From Lachnospiraceae bacterium UBA3273 (lineage in GTDB: Bacteria; Bacillota; Clostridia; Lachnospirales; Lachnospiraceae), in assembly GCA_002362385.1 (NCBI GenBank), contig DEUB01000055.1:1-64000 (forward strand): 64,000 bases of DNA, given 5' to 3'. Below the pieces are notes generated by a model, which saw only the letters and a list, made by a program, of their open reading frames with translations, was not told the DNA's origin and ran no database searches. The position numbers and the translations under genes are program-made. Numbering within the stretch: position 1 is the first letter of the stretch; each line of letters begins with the position of its first letter. Of this stretch, positions 49,906-58,247 are shown one piece after another.

Positions 49906-51576
49906 ATGGAGAATCAAGGAAACAACGGGATCTGTCCAAATTGTGGAATGTTTTTAAAGGACGGCGTCTGTCCGGAATGCGGATATTCTGCTGCAAACGT
50001 GGGTATGGGTATGGAAAATGACCAGTCCGGTCAAATGCAGACGGGAACGGCAGCTGATGAATCCGTGGAAGGGAACGCAGAAGAAACAGCAGGAAATGAA
50101 GCAGCCCAGGCGGAAAACAGTCAGCCGGAGGTCGGAGCTGCACAGGAAGAGAATAGTCAGGCGGAAAGCGGTGCAGGTTTGGCAGAGGGAAGTCAGTCCG
50201 GCATTTATGAAGGAAATAATTATCAGCAGGGCGGCGTCAATACAAACGGAGGCTATTACCAGCAGGGAGGAGCCAATACAAACGGCTATTACCAGCAAGG
50301 GGGAGCCAATGGAAACGGAGGCTATTACCAGCAGGGAGGAGCCAATACAAACGGAGGCTATTATCAGCAGGGAGGAGCCAATACAAACGGCTATTACCAG
50401 CAGGGAGGAGCTAATGCAAACGGTTACTACCAGCAGGGAGGAGCCAACACGAACGGTTATTATCAGCAGAACGGGGCAAACCAGAACGGCTATTACCAGA
50501 ATCCCCAGGGACAAAACGGCTATAACGGATATAATTCCAGTCAGCCGACCCAAAAGAGCGGGAGCAAAGGCGCCGTTATCGCTGCAGTCGTAGGAGGCAT
50601 ACTTCTCCTGATCCTCGTAATTGCTTTGATTTTTGTGGTTACCGTAGGACTTGGTAAGGATGATAAGGACAGACGGGCAGATGACGGAGGGAATGTTGAA
50701 CGGGATTTGGATGATGAGAAGGATAATGACGACCGGTTTTCCGATCTGGATGACGACGACAGCTACGATCCCTTTAACGATGATGACTATGATTACGATG
50801 ATGATTATGATCCGTATGCCGATGACGATTATGATCCGTTAGAATTCTTAGACGATATAGACTGGGATGACGAGTCATGGAAGGATGAGCCTTATAACTA
50901 TGCTCCTGAGGATGTAGGCGATGAATTCTACTATGAACTCTGCAACTGCATTGACAGAAACGTTGACTACAAGATTAATTTTGAAACCTTTGAGGATTCG
51001 GATGAATCCCAGAATATCTGCATGCGCATTAACTATTACCAGTTAGACGGAGATATTCCCAATTTAGAGACGATTAATGAAGCGTTAAAAGAAACCGCAA
51101 TGTATTATAATACTTATTATAATGACAATATTGACGATTATGAGGATATTTTTGCAGAATACGGAAGCGGCTACGTGGTTGATGTGGATTCCTTTGTTAC
51201 CTACAATGATGAGGAAAAGATCAGTGTCGTCATGAACGAGTATTATGAATCTCCCGTGGAGATCAACAAGCATGTGGTCAGTCTGAATATTGATCTGGAA
51301 GCGGGCATCATCCTTTACAATACGGACTTCTTTGATATTTCAGAGGAGTTTTTGGAGTATTACCGTGATACCTGCAGAGACCAGAACGGCAGCGTTCCGG
51401 CACTGCGTGAATTTGATAATGACGAATTGAGGAGATTCTTTGAGGATGAAGACGATCTGATCTTGTATTATACGCCCTGCGGCTTTGAAGTGGGAATAAA
51501 TTACGAAACAGACGAAAGCTACGGATGGGTTACTGCAACCTTAGTGGACTGCGAACAATATCTGCAATCCTATTAA
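49906..51576 (+). CDS. Zinc-ribbon membrane protein with a Tyr-Gln-Gly-Asn repeat and acidic domain
   Basis: 556 residues. An N-terminal zinc ribbon (CPNCGMFLKDGVCPECGY, about residues 8-25), an acidic Glu/Gln/Ala linker, a tandem repeat of 11-12 residues (YYQQGGANTNG, about nine units, about residues 105-200), a membrane segment (VIAAVVGGILLLILVIALIF, about 224-243), a very Asp-rich stretch (about 255-325) and a globular C-terminal domain (about 330-556, rich in Tyr/Asp/Glu), which I do not recognise. With the zinc ribbon inside and the C-terminal domain outside it is probably a single-pass protein. It starts 18 nt after cinA with AGGGAG upstream. Function unknown; the repeat suggests disorder and length variation. 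Confidence 0.8.
   Translation: MENQGNNGICPNCGMFLKDGVCPECGYSAANVGMGMENDQSGQMQTGTAADESVEGNAEETAGNEAAQAENSQPEVGAAQEENSQAESGAGLAEGSQSGIYEGNNYQQGGVNTNGGYYQQGGANTNGYYQQGGANGNGGYYQQGGANTNGGYYQQGGANTNGYYQQGGANANGYYQQGGANTNGYYQQNGANQNGYYQNPQGQNGYNGYNSSQPTQKSGSKGAVIAAVVGGILLLILVIALIFVVTVGLGKDDKDRRADDGGNVERDLDDEKDNDDRFSDLDDDDSYDPFNDDDYDYDDDYDPYADDDYDPLEFLDDIDWDDESWKDEPYNYAPEDVGDEFYYELCNCIDRNVDYKINFETFEDSDESQNICMRINYYQLDGDIPNLETINEALKETAMYYNTYYNDNIDDYEDIFAEYGSGYVVDVDSFVTYNDEEKISVVMNEYYESPVEINKHVVSLNIDLEAGIILYNTDFFDISEEFLEYYRDTCRDQNGSVPALREFDNDELRRFFEDEDDLILYYTPCGFEVGINYETDESYGWVTATLVDCEQYLQSY
50221..50500 (+). repeat. 33/36-bp coding minisatellite
   Basis: About nine tandem units of 33 or 36 bp encode Gly-Tyr-Tyr-Gln-Gln-Gly-Gly-Ala-Asn-Thr-Asn with or without one more Gly. 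Neighbouring units share whole stretches of DNA, a sign of recent duplication and of likely strain-to-strain length change without frame loss. Confidence 0.9.
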
Positions 51577-51637
51577 GAAGATTCTGACAGGCAAATCGGG
51601 AAGCTGATATTTTTGCTCCCTGAGCCTTCAAAAAATA

Positions 51638-51678
51638 AAAAAACGATATGGCCGGATAAAAAGGCCGTATCGTTTTTT
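51638..51678 (+). terminator. Terminator after the zinc-ribbon gene
   Basis: AAACGATATGGCC pairs with GGCCGTATCGTTT (one wobble pair), with an A-run before and a T-run after. The following stretch 51679-51859 has no frame or structure that I can support. Confidence 0.85.
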
Positions 51679-51859
51679 ATTAATTAAAGTGCTTGCTTTT
51701 TACCGATTTATGTGCTACATTAAATCCATCTTAAGCAATCTGCTTCAGGCATTTCGCCGTTTTTCCCGAATGATCAAAAATAATAAAAAAGAGAGATGTG
51801 ATGCCGTTGAGGGAGTTTTAATGGACACCGGAGCTGTTATAATTTAATCAAAAGAAAGA

Positions 51860-51911
51860 TTGACAAAATCGAACATTTGTTTTATTCTATATAAAGAGCG
51901 AACAGATGTTC
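51860..51911 (+). promoter_or_regulatory. recA promoter with two LexA (SOS) boxes
   Basis: TTGACA (51860-51865) and a weak TATTCT (51883-51888) are spaced by 17 nt. GAACATTTGTTT (51871-51882), one base off GAAC-N4-GTTC, fills the spacer, and a perfect CGAACAGATGTTC box (51899-51911) lies near the start of transcription. Together these are typical of strongly LexA-repressed recA in Gram-positives. Confidence 0.88.
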
Positions 51912-51929
51912 CTTGTAAAGGAGAACACT

Positions 51930-52979
51930 ATGGAAAAAGATGAAAAATTAAAGGCACTGGATGCCGCTATCTCACAAATTGAAAAAGCATATGGAAAAGG
52001 GGCTGTTATGAAGCTGGGAGACCCGGCAAGCCAGATCAACGTTGAGACCACTCCTACAGGGTCATTAAGCCTGGATGTGGCGCTGGGGCTTGGAGGTATT
52101 CCTAAAGGCCGTATTATAGAGATATACGGGCCGGAATCCAGCGGTAAGACAACCGTTACCCTTCATATGATCGCAGAAGTGCAAAAGAGAGGCGGGATCG
52201 CGGGATTTATCGATGCGGAGCATGCCCTGGATCCCAGCTATGCCAAAAACATAGGAGTGGATATAGACAATTTATATATTTCACAGCCGGACTGTGGAGA
52301 GCAGGCTTTGGAGATCGCGGAGACCATGGTAAGGTCCGGGGCCATCGATATCGTCGTTGTGGACTCGGTTGCCGCGCTGGTACCCAAAGCGGAAATAGAA
52401 GGAGATATGGGAGATTCCCATGTAGGTCTGCAGGCAAGGCTGATGTCCCAGGCACTGCGCAAGCTGACGGCCGTTATCAGCAAATCCAATTGTACGGTCA
52501 TCTTTATTAACCAGCTGCGTGAAAAAGTAGGGGTTATGTACGGCAATCCCGAAACAACGACAGGCGGAAATGCTTTAAAGTTTTATTCTTCCGTCAGACT
52601 GGATGTCAGGAGAAAGGAGCAGCTTCTTGTAAACGGCGAAGCGGTGGGCAACAGGACAAAAGTAAAAGTGGTAAAAAACAAAATTGCACCGCCCTTCAAG
52701 ATCGCGGAATTCGATATTGTGTTCGGAGAGGGGATTTCCTGCGTAGGAGATATTCTGGATCTGGCGGCTAACTGTAACGTGGTAAATAAGAGCGGGGCAT
52801 GGTATGCCTATGAAGGGGAAAAGCTGGGGCAGGGCCGCGAAAATTCGAAGCTGTATTTAAAGCAGCATCCGGAAATGTGCGACGAAATCGAGAAGAAGGT
52901 AAGAGAGCACTATGGCCTTCTCAACACAGGCGCAGAAAATCCCGCTGATGCCAAATCAGAAAAAAAGGATGAAAAATGA
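51930..52979 (+). CDS. recA: Recombinase RecA
   Basis: RecA forms filaments on single-stranded DNA, drives strand exchange and triggers LexA self-cleavage. 349 residues from ATG 51930 (AAGGAG at 51917-51922); an ATG at 51906 is inside the LexA box and lacks a ribosome site. Walker A is GPESSGKTTV (about residues 66-75), with FIDAEHALDPSYA, the L2-loop region NQLREKVGVMYGNPETTTGG, and a charged C-terminus rich in Lys and Asp/Glu. It overlaps recX by 4 nt. Confidence 0.97.
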   Translation: MEKDEKLKALDAAISQIEKAYGKGAVMKLGDPASQINVETTPTGSLSLDVALGLGGIPKGRIIEIYGPESSGKTTVTLHMIAEVQKRGGIAGFIDAEHALDPSYAKNIGVDIDNLYISQPDCGEQALEIAETMVRSGAIDIVVVDSVAALVPKAEIEGDMGDSHVGLQARLMSQALRKLTAVISKSNCTVIFINQLREKVGVMYGNPETTTGGNALKFYSSVRLDVRRKEQLLVNGEAVGNRTKVKVVKNKIAPPFKIAEFDIVFGEGISCVGDILDLAANCNVVNKSGAWYAYEGEKLGQGRENSKLYLKQHPEMCDEIEKKVREHYGLLNTGAENPADAKSEKKDEK

Positions 52980-53599
52980 CAGTAACGGATATTATCGAAA
53001 TATCAAAAAAGCAGTGTAAGATCATGATCGACAATGAGTTTGCCTTTGTTCTGTACAAAGGCGAACTTCATTTATACAAGATAAAAAAAGGAACGGAAAT
53101 TGCAAAAGAGGATTATGATAAGATCATAAACGAGGTCTTGGTCAAAAGAGCCAGGTTAAGGGCCATGAACCTGCTTAAAAGCAGGGCTTATACGGAAAAG
53201 AAGCTGCGGGATAAGCTTAAGGCGGGACATTACCCTTCATCCTGCATAGAGGATGCCCTGGCCTATGTTAAATCCTATGGATATATTGATGATAAAAAAT
53301 ATACAGAAGACTATTTGTTTTACCATGGCAGGGAATTGAACCGCCAGCAGGTTTTTATGAAACTAAAGGAAAGAGGTATTGCAGAGGAGACCATCCGAAA
53401 GGCTTATGAAGATTTCTGCCAAAGCGGGGAAGCACCGGATGAATCGGAATTGATCTGTAAGCTCCTTAAAAAGAAACGCTATGACCCGGCAGGGGATTGG
53501 GAAAGCCGGCAAAAAATTATGAGATTCCTTTTTTCCAAAGGATTTACTCATGACAAAATTCAGGAAACCCTTTCCGTTTATGGTAAAATTGACGAATAA
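52976..53599 (+). CDS. recX: Regulatory protein RecX
   Basis: RecX limits or modulates RecA filaments. 207 residues, three-helix RecX repeats with segments ALLKSRAYTEKKLRDKLKAG-like NLLKSRAYTEKKLR, a YGYIDDKKYTEDYL repeat and RGIAEETIRKAYEDF. The length is typical for the Firmicute family. Start ATG (52976) overlaps the recA stop, which ties its expression to recA and thus to the SOS control. No clear terminator follows; rny has its own promoter. Confidence 0.92.
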   Translation: MTVTDIIEISKKQCKIMIDNEFAFVLYKGELHLYKIKKGTEIAKEDYDKIINEVLVKRARLRAMNLLKSRAYTEKKLRDKLKAGHYPSSCIEDALAYVKSYGYIDDKKYTEDYLFYHGRELNRQQVFMKLKERGIAEETIRKAYEDFCQSGEAPDESELICKLLKKKRYDPAGDWESRQKIMRFLFSKGFTHDKIQETLSVYGKIDE

Positions 53600-53655
53600 T
53601 TTGTGAAATTGGAATTCCGCTTTGGATGAATTGTATTCTATCTTTGCTCTGGGAC

Positions 53656-53684
53656 TTGACATAATTGTCAAATAAGTTTAAAAT
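53656..53684 (+). promoter_or_regulatory. rny promoter with an inverted repeat
   Basis: TTGACA (53656-53661), 17-nt spacer, TAAAAT (53679-53684). The -35 is half of the palindrome TTGACA-TAAT-TGTCAA (53656-53671), a possible operator. Confidence 0.75.
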
Positions 53685-53787
53685 TGTAGTGTTGTAAAAT
53701 CACGCCTTAGAATGAGAATAAGTTACATATCATTCTATTTTGAGATATTTGTACAATGAAAACTAAATAAGGAGGTGCTCCTGTACA

Positions 53788-55338
53788 ATGGTTGTTGAGA
53801 TATTAATAACCGTTGTAGTGACACTTGTGATTGCCGTTCCGGTTACTGCGTTGTTAGCGACTAAATATCACAATAAGGTAACGGAAGCCAAGTTAGGCAA
53901 TGCGGATGAAAAAGCCAGGGAGATCATTGACGAGGCGTTGAAGACCGCAGAGGCAAAAAAACGTGAGGGACTGCTCGAAGTAAAGGAAGAGTCTATTCGT
54001 ACTAAAAACGAATTGGACAAGGAGATCAAAGAACGGAGAGCGGAAGCGCAGCGTTTTGAGAGACGCGTTCAGCAGAAAGAGGAAAATATCGACAAGAAAG
54101 CTGATGCTATCGAGAAAAAAGAAGCAAGTATCATTGCGAGGGAAGAAAAACTGTCAAGGCAGAAAGCCGAGATTGAAAAACTGAACGAACAAAGAGTACA
54201 GGAACTGGAACGAATCTCTGGTTTGACCTCCGAACAGGCAAAAGAATATTTATTGAAAATTGTTGAAGACGAAGTAAAACATGAAACTGCTGTCATGATC
54301 AAAGAAATGGAGAGCAGGGCAAAAGAGGAAGCGGATAAGAAAGCGAAGGAATATGTGGTAAATGCCATTCAGAAATGTGCGGCGGATCATGTGTCCGAAA
54401 CGACGATTTCCGTTGTTCAGCTTCCTAACGACGAAATGAAAGGCCGTATTATCGGTAGAGAGGGCAGAAATATCAGGACTCTCGAAACATTGACCGGCGT
54501 GGATCTGATCATTGATGATACGCCGGAAGCGGTAATTCTTTCAGGATTTGATCCGATCCGGAGAGAAGTTGCCCGCATTGCCTTGGAAAAATTGATTCTG
54601 GACGGACGTATCCATCCGGCAAGAATTGAGGAAATGGTTGAAAAGGCACAAAGAGAAGTAGAAGTTATGATCAGGGAAGAAGGCGAGGCGGCAACCCTTG
54701 AGGTTGGTGTTCACGGTATTCATCCCGAGCTTGTACGTCTCCTTGGTAAGATGAAATTCAGGACCAGTTATGGTCAGAATGCGTTGAAGCATTCCATTGA
54801 AGTTTCCCAGTTATCAGGCTTATTGGCTGCGGAGATGGGAATGGATGTGAGAATGGCCAAGCGCGCAGGACTGCTACATGATATCGGTAAAGCAGTCGAC
54901 CATGAAATGGAAGGATCCCATATTCAGTTAGGATCTGAGTTATGTAGAAAATATAAGGAATCTGCAACGGTCATCAATGCGGTGGAATCCCATCATGGAG
55001 ACGTGGAGCCGCAGACCCTGATTGCATGCATTGTCCAGGCGGCAGATACGATTTCTGCGGCGAGACCGGGTGCAAGAAGAGAGACTTTAGAAACATATAC
55101 GACCAGATTAAAACAATTAGAAGATATCGCAAACAATTTCAAAGGTGTAGAAAAATCTTTTGCTATTCAGGCAGGTAGAGAGATTCGTGTTATGGTAGTT
55201 CCAGAACAGATTACGGATACGGATATGGTTCTGTTGGCACGTGATATATCCAAACAGGTTGAGGCCGAGTTAGAATATCCGGGACAGATCAAGATCAATG
55301 TTATCCGGGAATCCAGAGTAATCGATTATGCAAAATAG
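53788..55338 (+). CDS. rny: Ribonuclease Y
   Basis: RNase Y is the membrane-bound endoribonuclease that starts mRNA decay in many Firmicutes. 516 residues: one N-terminal membrane helix (ILITVVVTLVIAVPVTALLA), a long coiled-coil (about 30-200), a KH domain (MKGRIIGREGRNIRTLE, about 210-225) and an HD domain (AGLLHDIGKAVDHE with the metal-binding His-Asp pair; HHGDVEPQT). The start ATG 53788 follows AGGAGG at 53770-53775, which is inside a small hairpin AGGAG-GTG-CTCCT (53770-53782) that can hide it. Followed by a terminator. Confidence 0.95.
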   Translation: MVVEILITVVVTLVIAVPVTALLATKYHNKVTEAKLGNADEKAREIIDEALKTAEAKKREGLLEVKEESIRTKNELDKEIKERRAEAQRFERRVQQKEENIDKKADAIEKKEASIIAREEKLSRQKAEIEKLNEQRVQELERISGLTSEQAKEYLLKIVEDEVKHETAVMIKEMESRAKEEADKKAKEYVVNAIQKCAADHVSETTISVVQLPNDEMKGRIIGREGRNIRTLETLTGVDLIIDDTPEAVILSGFDPIRREVARIALEKLILDGRIHPARIEEMVEKAQREVEVMIREEGEAATLEVGVHGIHPELVRLLGKMKFRTSYGQNALKHSIEVSQLSGLLAAEMGMDVRMAKRAGLLHDIGKAVDHEMEGSHIQLGSELCRKYKESATVINAVESHHGDVEPQTLIACIVQAADTISAARPGARRETLETYTTRLKQLEDIANNFKGVEKSFAIQAGREIRVMVVPEQITDTDMVLLARDISKQVEAELEYPGQIKINVIRESRVIDYAK

Positions 55339-55361
55339 TATTGTATAACAGAATGTGAAAG

Positions 55362-55397
55362 AGAAGCTGTTTCCTTTAGTAGGGCGGCTTCTTTTTT
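55362..55397 (+). terminator. rny terminator
   Basis: AGAAGCTG (55362-55369) pairs with CGGCTTCT (55385-55392, one wobble), then six T. Confidence 0.75.
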
Positions 55398-55401
55398 GTA
55401 C

Positions 55402-55456
55402 TTGTATTTCCTGCCCGGATATTGTATAATATGCGAGGTGTATGATTGTATACAAT
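55402..55456 (+). promoter_or_regulatory. Promoter and palindromic operator of the aminotransferase gene
   Basis: TTGTAT (55402-55407), 17-nt spacer, TATAAT (55425-55430), followed 15 nt later by the perfect 12-bp palindrome ATTGTATACAAT (55445-55456), which is also found upstream of hisJ at 62753-62764. Confidence 0.65.
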
Positions 55457-55481
55457 TAAACAATTTCAGGATGGTGAAATG

Positions 55482-56774
55482 ATGAAAGCTTATAAGAACA
55501 TGTCAAGAGAAGAACTGTTAAAGCTGCAGAAAGAACTGGAAGCAGCCTATGAACAGGCAAAAAGTGAAGGATTGAAGCTGGATATGTCCAGAGGAAAACC
55601 CTCAGCGGAACAATTGGATCTGAGCAAGGATATGCTGGATGTTGTCAGCTCTGAATCCAACTGTAAAACAAGGGAGGGCATAGAGTGTCGTAATTATGGA
55701 GAAATGGAAGGAATTCCCGCTGCAAGGAAGTTAATGGCGGATATGATGGGGACCGTGCCGGAAAAGGTCATCGTGTGCGGAAATGCCAGCCTTAATGTCA
55801 TGTTCGATACGATTTCCCGCTCCATGACCCACGGGGTATGCGGTTCCACACCCTGGTGCAAGCTGGATAAAGTAAAATTTTTATGTCCTGTGCCGGGATA
55901 TGACAGGCATTTTTCCATTACGGAGTATTTCGGGATAGAGATGATCAATATCCCTATGTCTGAATCCGGTCCGGATATGGATCTGGTTGAAAAATACGTC
56001 AGTGAGGATGCGGCCGTAAAGGGAATCTGGTGCGTGCCCAAATATTCCAATCCCCAGGGTGTGTGCTATTCTGACGAAACGGTAAGGAGAATGGCATCCT
56101 TAAAGCCCGCTGCGGAGGATTTCAGGATCTATTGGGATAATGCTTATGCAGTACATCATTTATATGAAGAAAAAGAGAAGCAGGTTCAATTGCTGGATAT
56201 TATTTCCGAATGTGAAAAGTGCGGGAATCCGGATATGGTATTTGAATTTGCGTCCACATCCAAGGTCTCTTTCCCGGGCGGAGGCATTTCCGCTATTGCA
56301 GCTTCGGAAAGGAATCTTCAATATATCAAAAAATCCATGACGATCATGACTATCGGATATGATAAGATCAATCAGTTAAGGCATGCCAGATACTTTAAGG
56401 ATATTGAGGGCCTGAATGCGCATATGATGAAGCATGCCGCATCTATCAGACCCAAATTCCAGGCTGTTTTAAAGGCTTTGAATGAAGAACTGGGAAGTCT
56501 TGAGATCGCTACGTGGATCGAGCCGAAGGGCGGATATTTTATTTCTTTTGACGCCATGGAAGGCTGTGCGAAAAAAATTGTGGAGAAGTGTAAGGAGGCA
56601 GGCGTTATCATGACGGGGGCGGGTTCCTCATATCCTTATAAAAAGGACCCGAAAGACAGCAACATCCGTATTGCGCCCACATTCCCCACTTCTGAGGAGC
56701 TTGCGAAGGCAACGGCCATTTTTGTCCTTTGCGTAAAACTGGTAAGCGTAGAGAAGCTGTTGGAGGAAAAATAG
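55482..56774 (+). CDS. Class I/II (aspartate-type) aminotransferase
   Basis: 430 residues from ATG 55482 (a tandem ATG at 55479 precedes it; CAGGATGG upstream). This is the less common subgroup of fold-type-I PLP transaminases (Aminotran_MocR/subgroup Ic aspartate aminotransferase): LDMSRGKPSAEQLDLS, ECRNYGEMEGIPAARKL, VPKYSNPQGVCYSDE, WDNAYAVHHLY, and STSKVSFPGGG, whose Lys is the PLP anchor. It should transfer amino groups between aspartate or another amino acid and 2-oxoglutarate. Regulation by a palindromic operator is suggested by the preceding site. Confidence 0.87.
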   Translation: MKAYKNMSREELLKLQKELEAAYEQAKSEGLKLDMSRGKPSAEQLDLSKDMLDVVSSESNCKTREGIECRNYGEMEGIPAARKLMADMMGTVPEKVIVCGNASLNVMFDTISRSMTHGVCGSTPWCKLDKVKFLCPVPGYDRHFSITEYFGIEMINIPMSESGPDMDLVEKYVSEDAAVKGIWCVPKYSNPQGVCYSDETVRRMASLKPAAEDFRIYWDNAYAVHHLYEEKEKQVQLLDIISECEKCGNPDMVFEFASTSKVSFPGGGISAIAASERNLQYIKKSMTIMTIGYDKINQLRHARYFKDIEGLNAHMMKHAASIRPKFQAVLKALNEELGSLEIATWIEPKGGYFISFDAMEGCAKKIVEKCKEAGVIMTGAGSSYPYKKDPKDSNIRIAPTFPTSEELAKATAIFVLCVKLVSVEKLLEEK

Positions 56775-57323
56775 ATGGCAGAGCAGTTTGAAAGGTTAGA
56801 GCGTAAGCTGGTACACCATGGCAATATCATTGATTTTTATGAAGACACCGTAAAGGTTCCCAATGGAAATGTGGTTAAATGGGATTTTATCGGACACAAG
56901 GGAGCTGCGGCTGTTGTCCCCGTGCTTGAGGACGGCAGAATCTTGATGGTAAAGCAGTTTCGAAACGCGCTGGATCGGGAGACTTTGGAGATCCCGGCAG
57001 GAGGGCGGAACGATGTGGATGAACCTTTTATCCAATGCAGCTACAGAGAATTGGAAGAGGAGACCGGTTACAGATGTGAGAAGGAGGATATGGAGTTCCT
57101 GATCTCTATCCGGACGACGGTCGCTTTTTGCAATGAAAGGATAGAGGTCTATGTTGCCAGAAATTTAAAAAGGAGCCATCAGCATCTGGATGAGGATGAA
57201 TTTATCAATGTTTATCCGTATACAACAGATGAGCTGAGCAGGCTTATATATGAAGGGAAGATTCAGGACGCTAAGACGATCGCTTCCCTGATGGCGTATA
57301 TCAACAAATATGTCAAGAATTAA
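56775..57323 (+). CDS. NUDIX hydrolase (ADP-ribose pyrophosphatase type)
   Basis: 182 residues starting right after the aminotransferase stop (GGAGG at 56762-56766 inside that gene). The Nudix box reads GGRNDVDEPFIQCSYRELEE followed by ETGY, matching G-x5-E-x7-RE-U-x-EE-x-G-U. The N-terminal HGNIIDFYEDTVKVPNGNV and KQFRNALDRETLEIPAG are typical of NudF. ADP-ribose cleavage to AMP and ribose-5-phosphate is the usual activity. The nudF-spoIIM-xerD neighbourhood is conserved in Bacillus and Clostridia. Confidence 0.9.
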   Translation: MAEQFERLERKLVHHGNIIDFYEDTVKVPNGNVVKWDFIGHKGAAAVVPVLEDGRILMVKQFRNALDRETLEIPAGGRNDVDEPFIQCSYRELEEETGYRCEKEDMEFLISIRTTVAFCNERIEVYVARNLKRSHQHLDEDEFINVYPYTTDELSRLIYEGKIQDAKTIASLMAYINKYVKN

Positions 57324-57348
57324 ATTAAGCCATAAAGAGTTTCCAAGA

Positions 57349-57396
57349 GGGCTGTGTTTTGAATGATCCGTATTTAAAACACAGCCCTTTCCTTTT
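57349..57396 (+). terminator. Terminator after the NUDIX gene
   Basis: GGGCTGTGTTTT (57349-57360) pairs perfectly with AAAACACAGCCC (57376-57387), followed by a broken T-run. Confidence 0.88.
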
Positions 57397-57482
57397 TGGA
57401 AATCTTTTTTGTTTGTGCTTTCATAGTTATAAATTGCGGACATATATTGAATAGTAGAACTAAGTTTAAAGGATGGGAAGAG

Positions 57483-58058
57483 GTGCGCATACAGAAAAGA
57501 ACTGAAAGGGCAGGAATTGGGAAATGGATTCCTCTGGCTGCGGGGATCTTTTGCGGCGCTGTCATAATCTGGCTGCTTGGAGAAAAAATGCTGCAGGACG
57601 AAATGTTTTTTGGAGTAAGATTGTTCGAAACAGAAAAATATACGGAATATAAAAGGGTCTCCTATTTGATATATCTCATGAAGGTCAGGGGAATTCAGGC
57701 GGCGTTTATCCTCTTAATGGCTTTTTTGCATAAAAAGAAAGCCGGCTTGTTTTTATGGGCATGGCTGACAGGATGTGGCTTTGGCATGGGAGGATTTATT
57801 ATGGTGCAGCGTTGGGGAATGATCGGGACGCTGGGGTATCTGTTTATGATATTACCGCACTATATCTGTTATTTTTATGCTTATGGGTTGTGTTGTCAAA
57901 GTGACCGTTCCAGTCAATATACAATGGGAACGGGGAAACGTAATTATGGAAAGCCGGGGAAGAATTTATTGATAATTGGAGTTGTCATAACGGGAATTAT
58001 AATGGAATGTTATGTAAATCCATTCTTTATAAAATTATTTGCAAATTTATTTTTGTAA
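57483..58058 (+). CDS. spoIIM: SpoIIM-like membrane protein
   Basis: 191 residues from GTG 57483, with AAAGGA about 9 nt upstream; the frame is open from a TTG at 57396, but that lies in the terminator of the previous gene. Five hydrophobic segments and the stretch LGYLFMILPHYICYFYAYGL plus the C-terminal GIIMECYVNPFFIK match the stage II sporulation protein M family. SpoIIM is part of the DMP complex that thins septal peptidoglycan during engulfment. Its place between nudF and xerD is the same as in Bacillus. Sequence similarity is moderate, so context carries weight. Confidence 0.75.
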   Translation: MRIQKRTERAGIGKWIPLAAGIFCGAVIIWLLGEKMLQDEMFFGVRLFETEKYTEYKRVSYLIYLMKVRGIQAAFILLMAFLHKKKAGLFLWAWLTGCGFGMGGFIMVQRWGMIGTLGYLFMILPHYICYFYAYGLCCQSDRSSQYTMGTGKRNYGKPGKNLLIIGVVITGIIMECYVNPFFIKLFANLFL

Positions 58059-58159
58059 AAAAATTACAAGATGTTGTAAAGGAAAAAACATGACTTCATA
58101 GATATTGGGATTTTGTGTCAAATCCCCTTATTTTCGGGAGAATCGTGTAAATTTTCCAT

Positions 58160-58188
58160 TTGCTTTTATCGGAAATTCTGATTATAAT
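58160..58188 (+). promoter_or_regulatory. xerD promoter
   Basis: TTGCTT (58160-58165), 17-nt spacer, TATAAT (58183-58188). Confidence 0.72.
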
Positions 58189-58247
58189 AGAAGCTAGGTT
58201 GACATAGGTTGTCACAAGTTTGTTATTGAGGAAGGGTTATATTTTTT

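Noticed and set aside
50221..50500. Possible CRISPR array
   Set aside because: The units are contiguous, in frame and without unique spacers: a coding tandem repeat.
49954..50553. Hydrophobic repetitive frame opposite the zinc-ribbon gene
   Set aside because: Antisense reading of the 33/36-bp repeat; the sense frame has the zinc ribbon, operon position and ribosome site.
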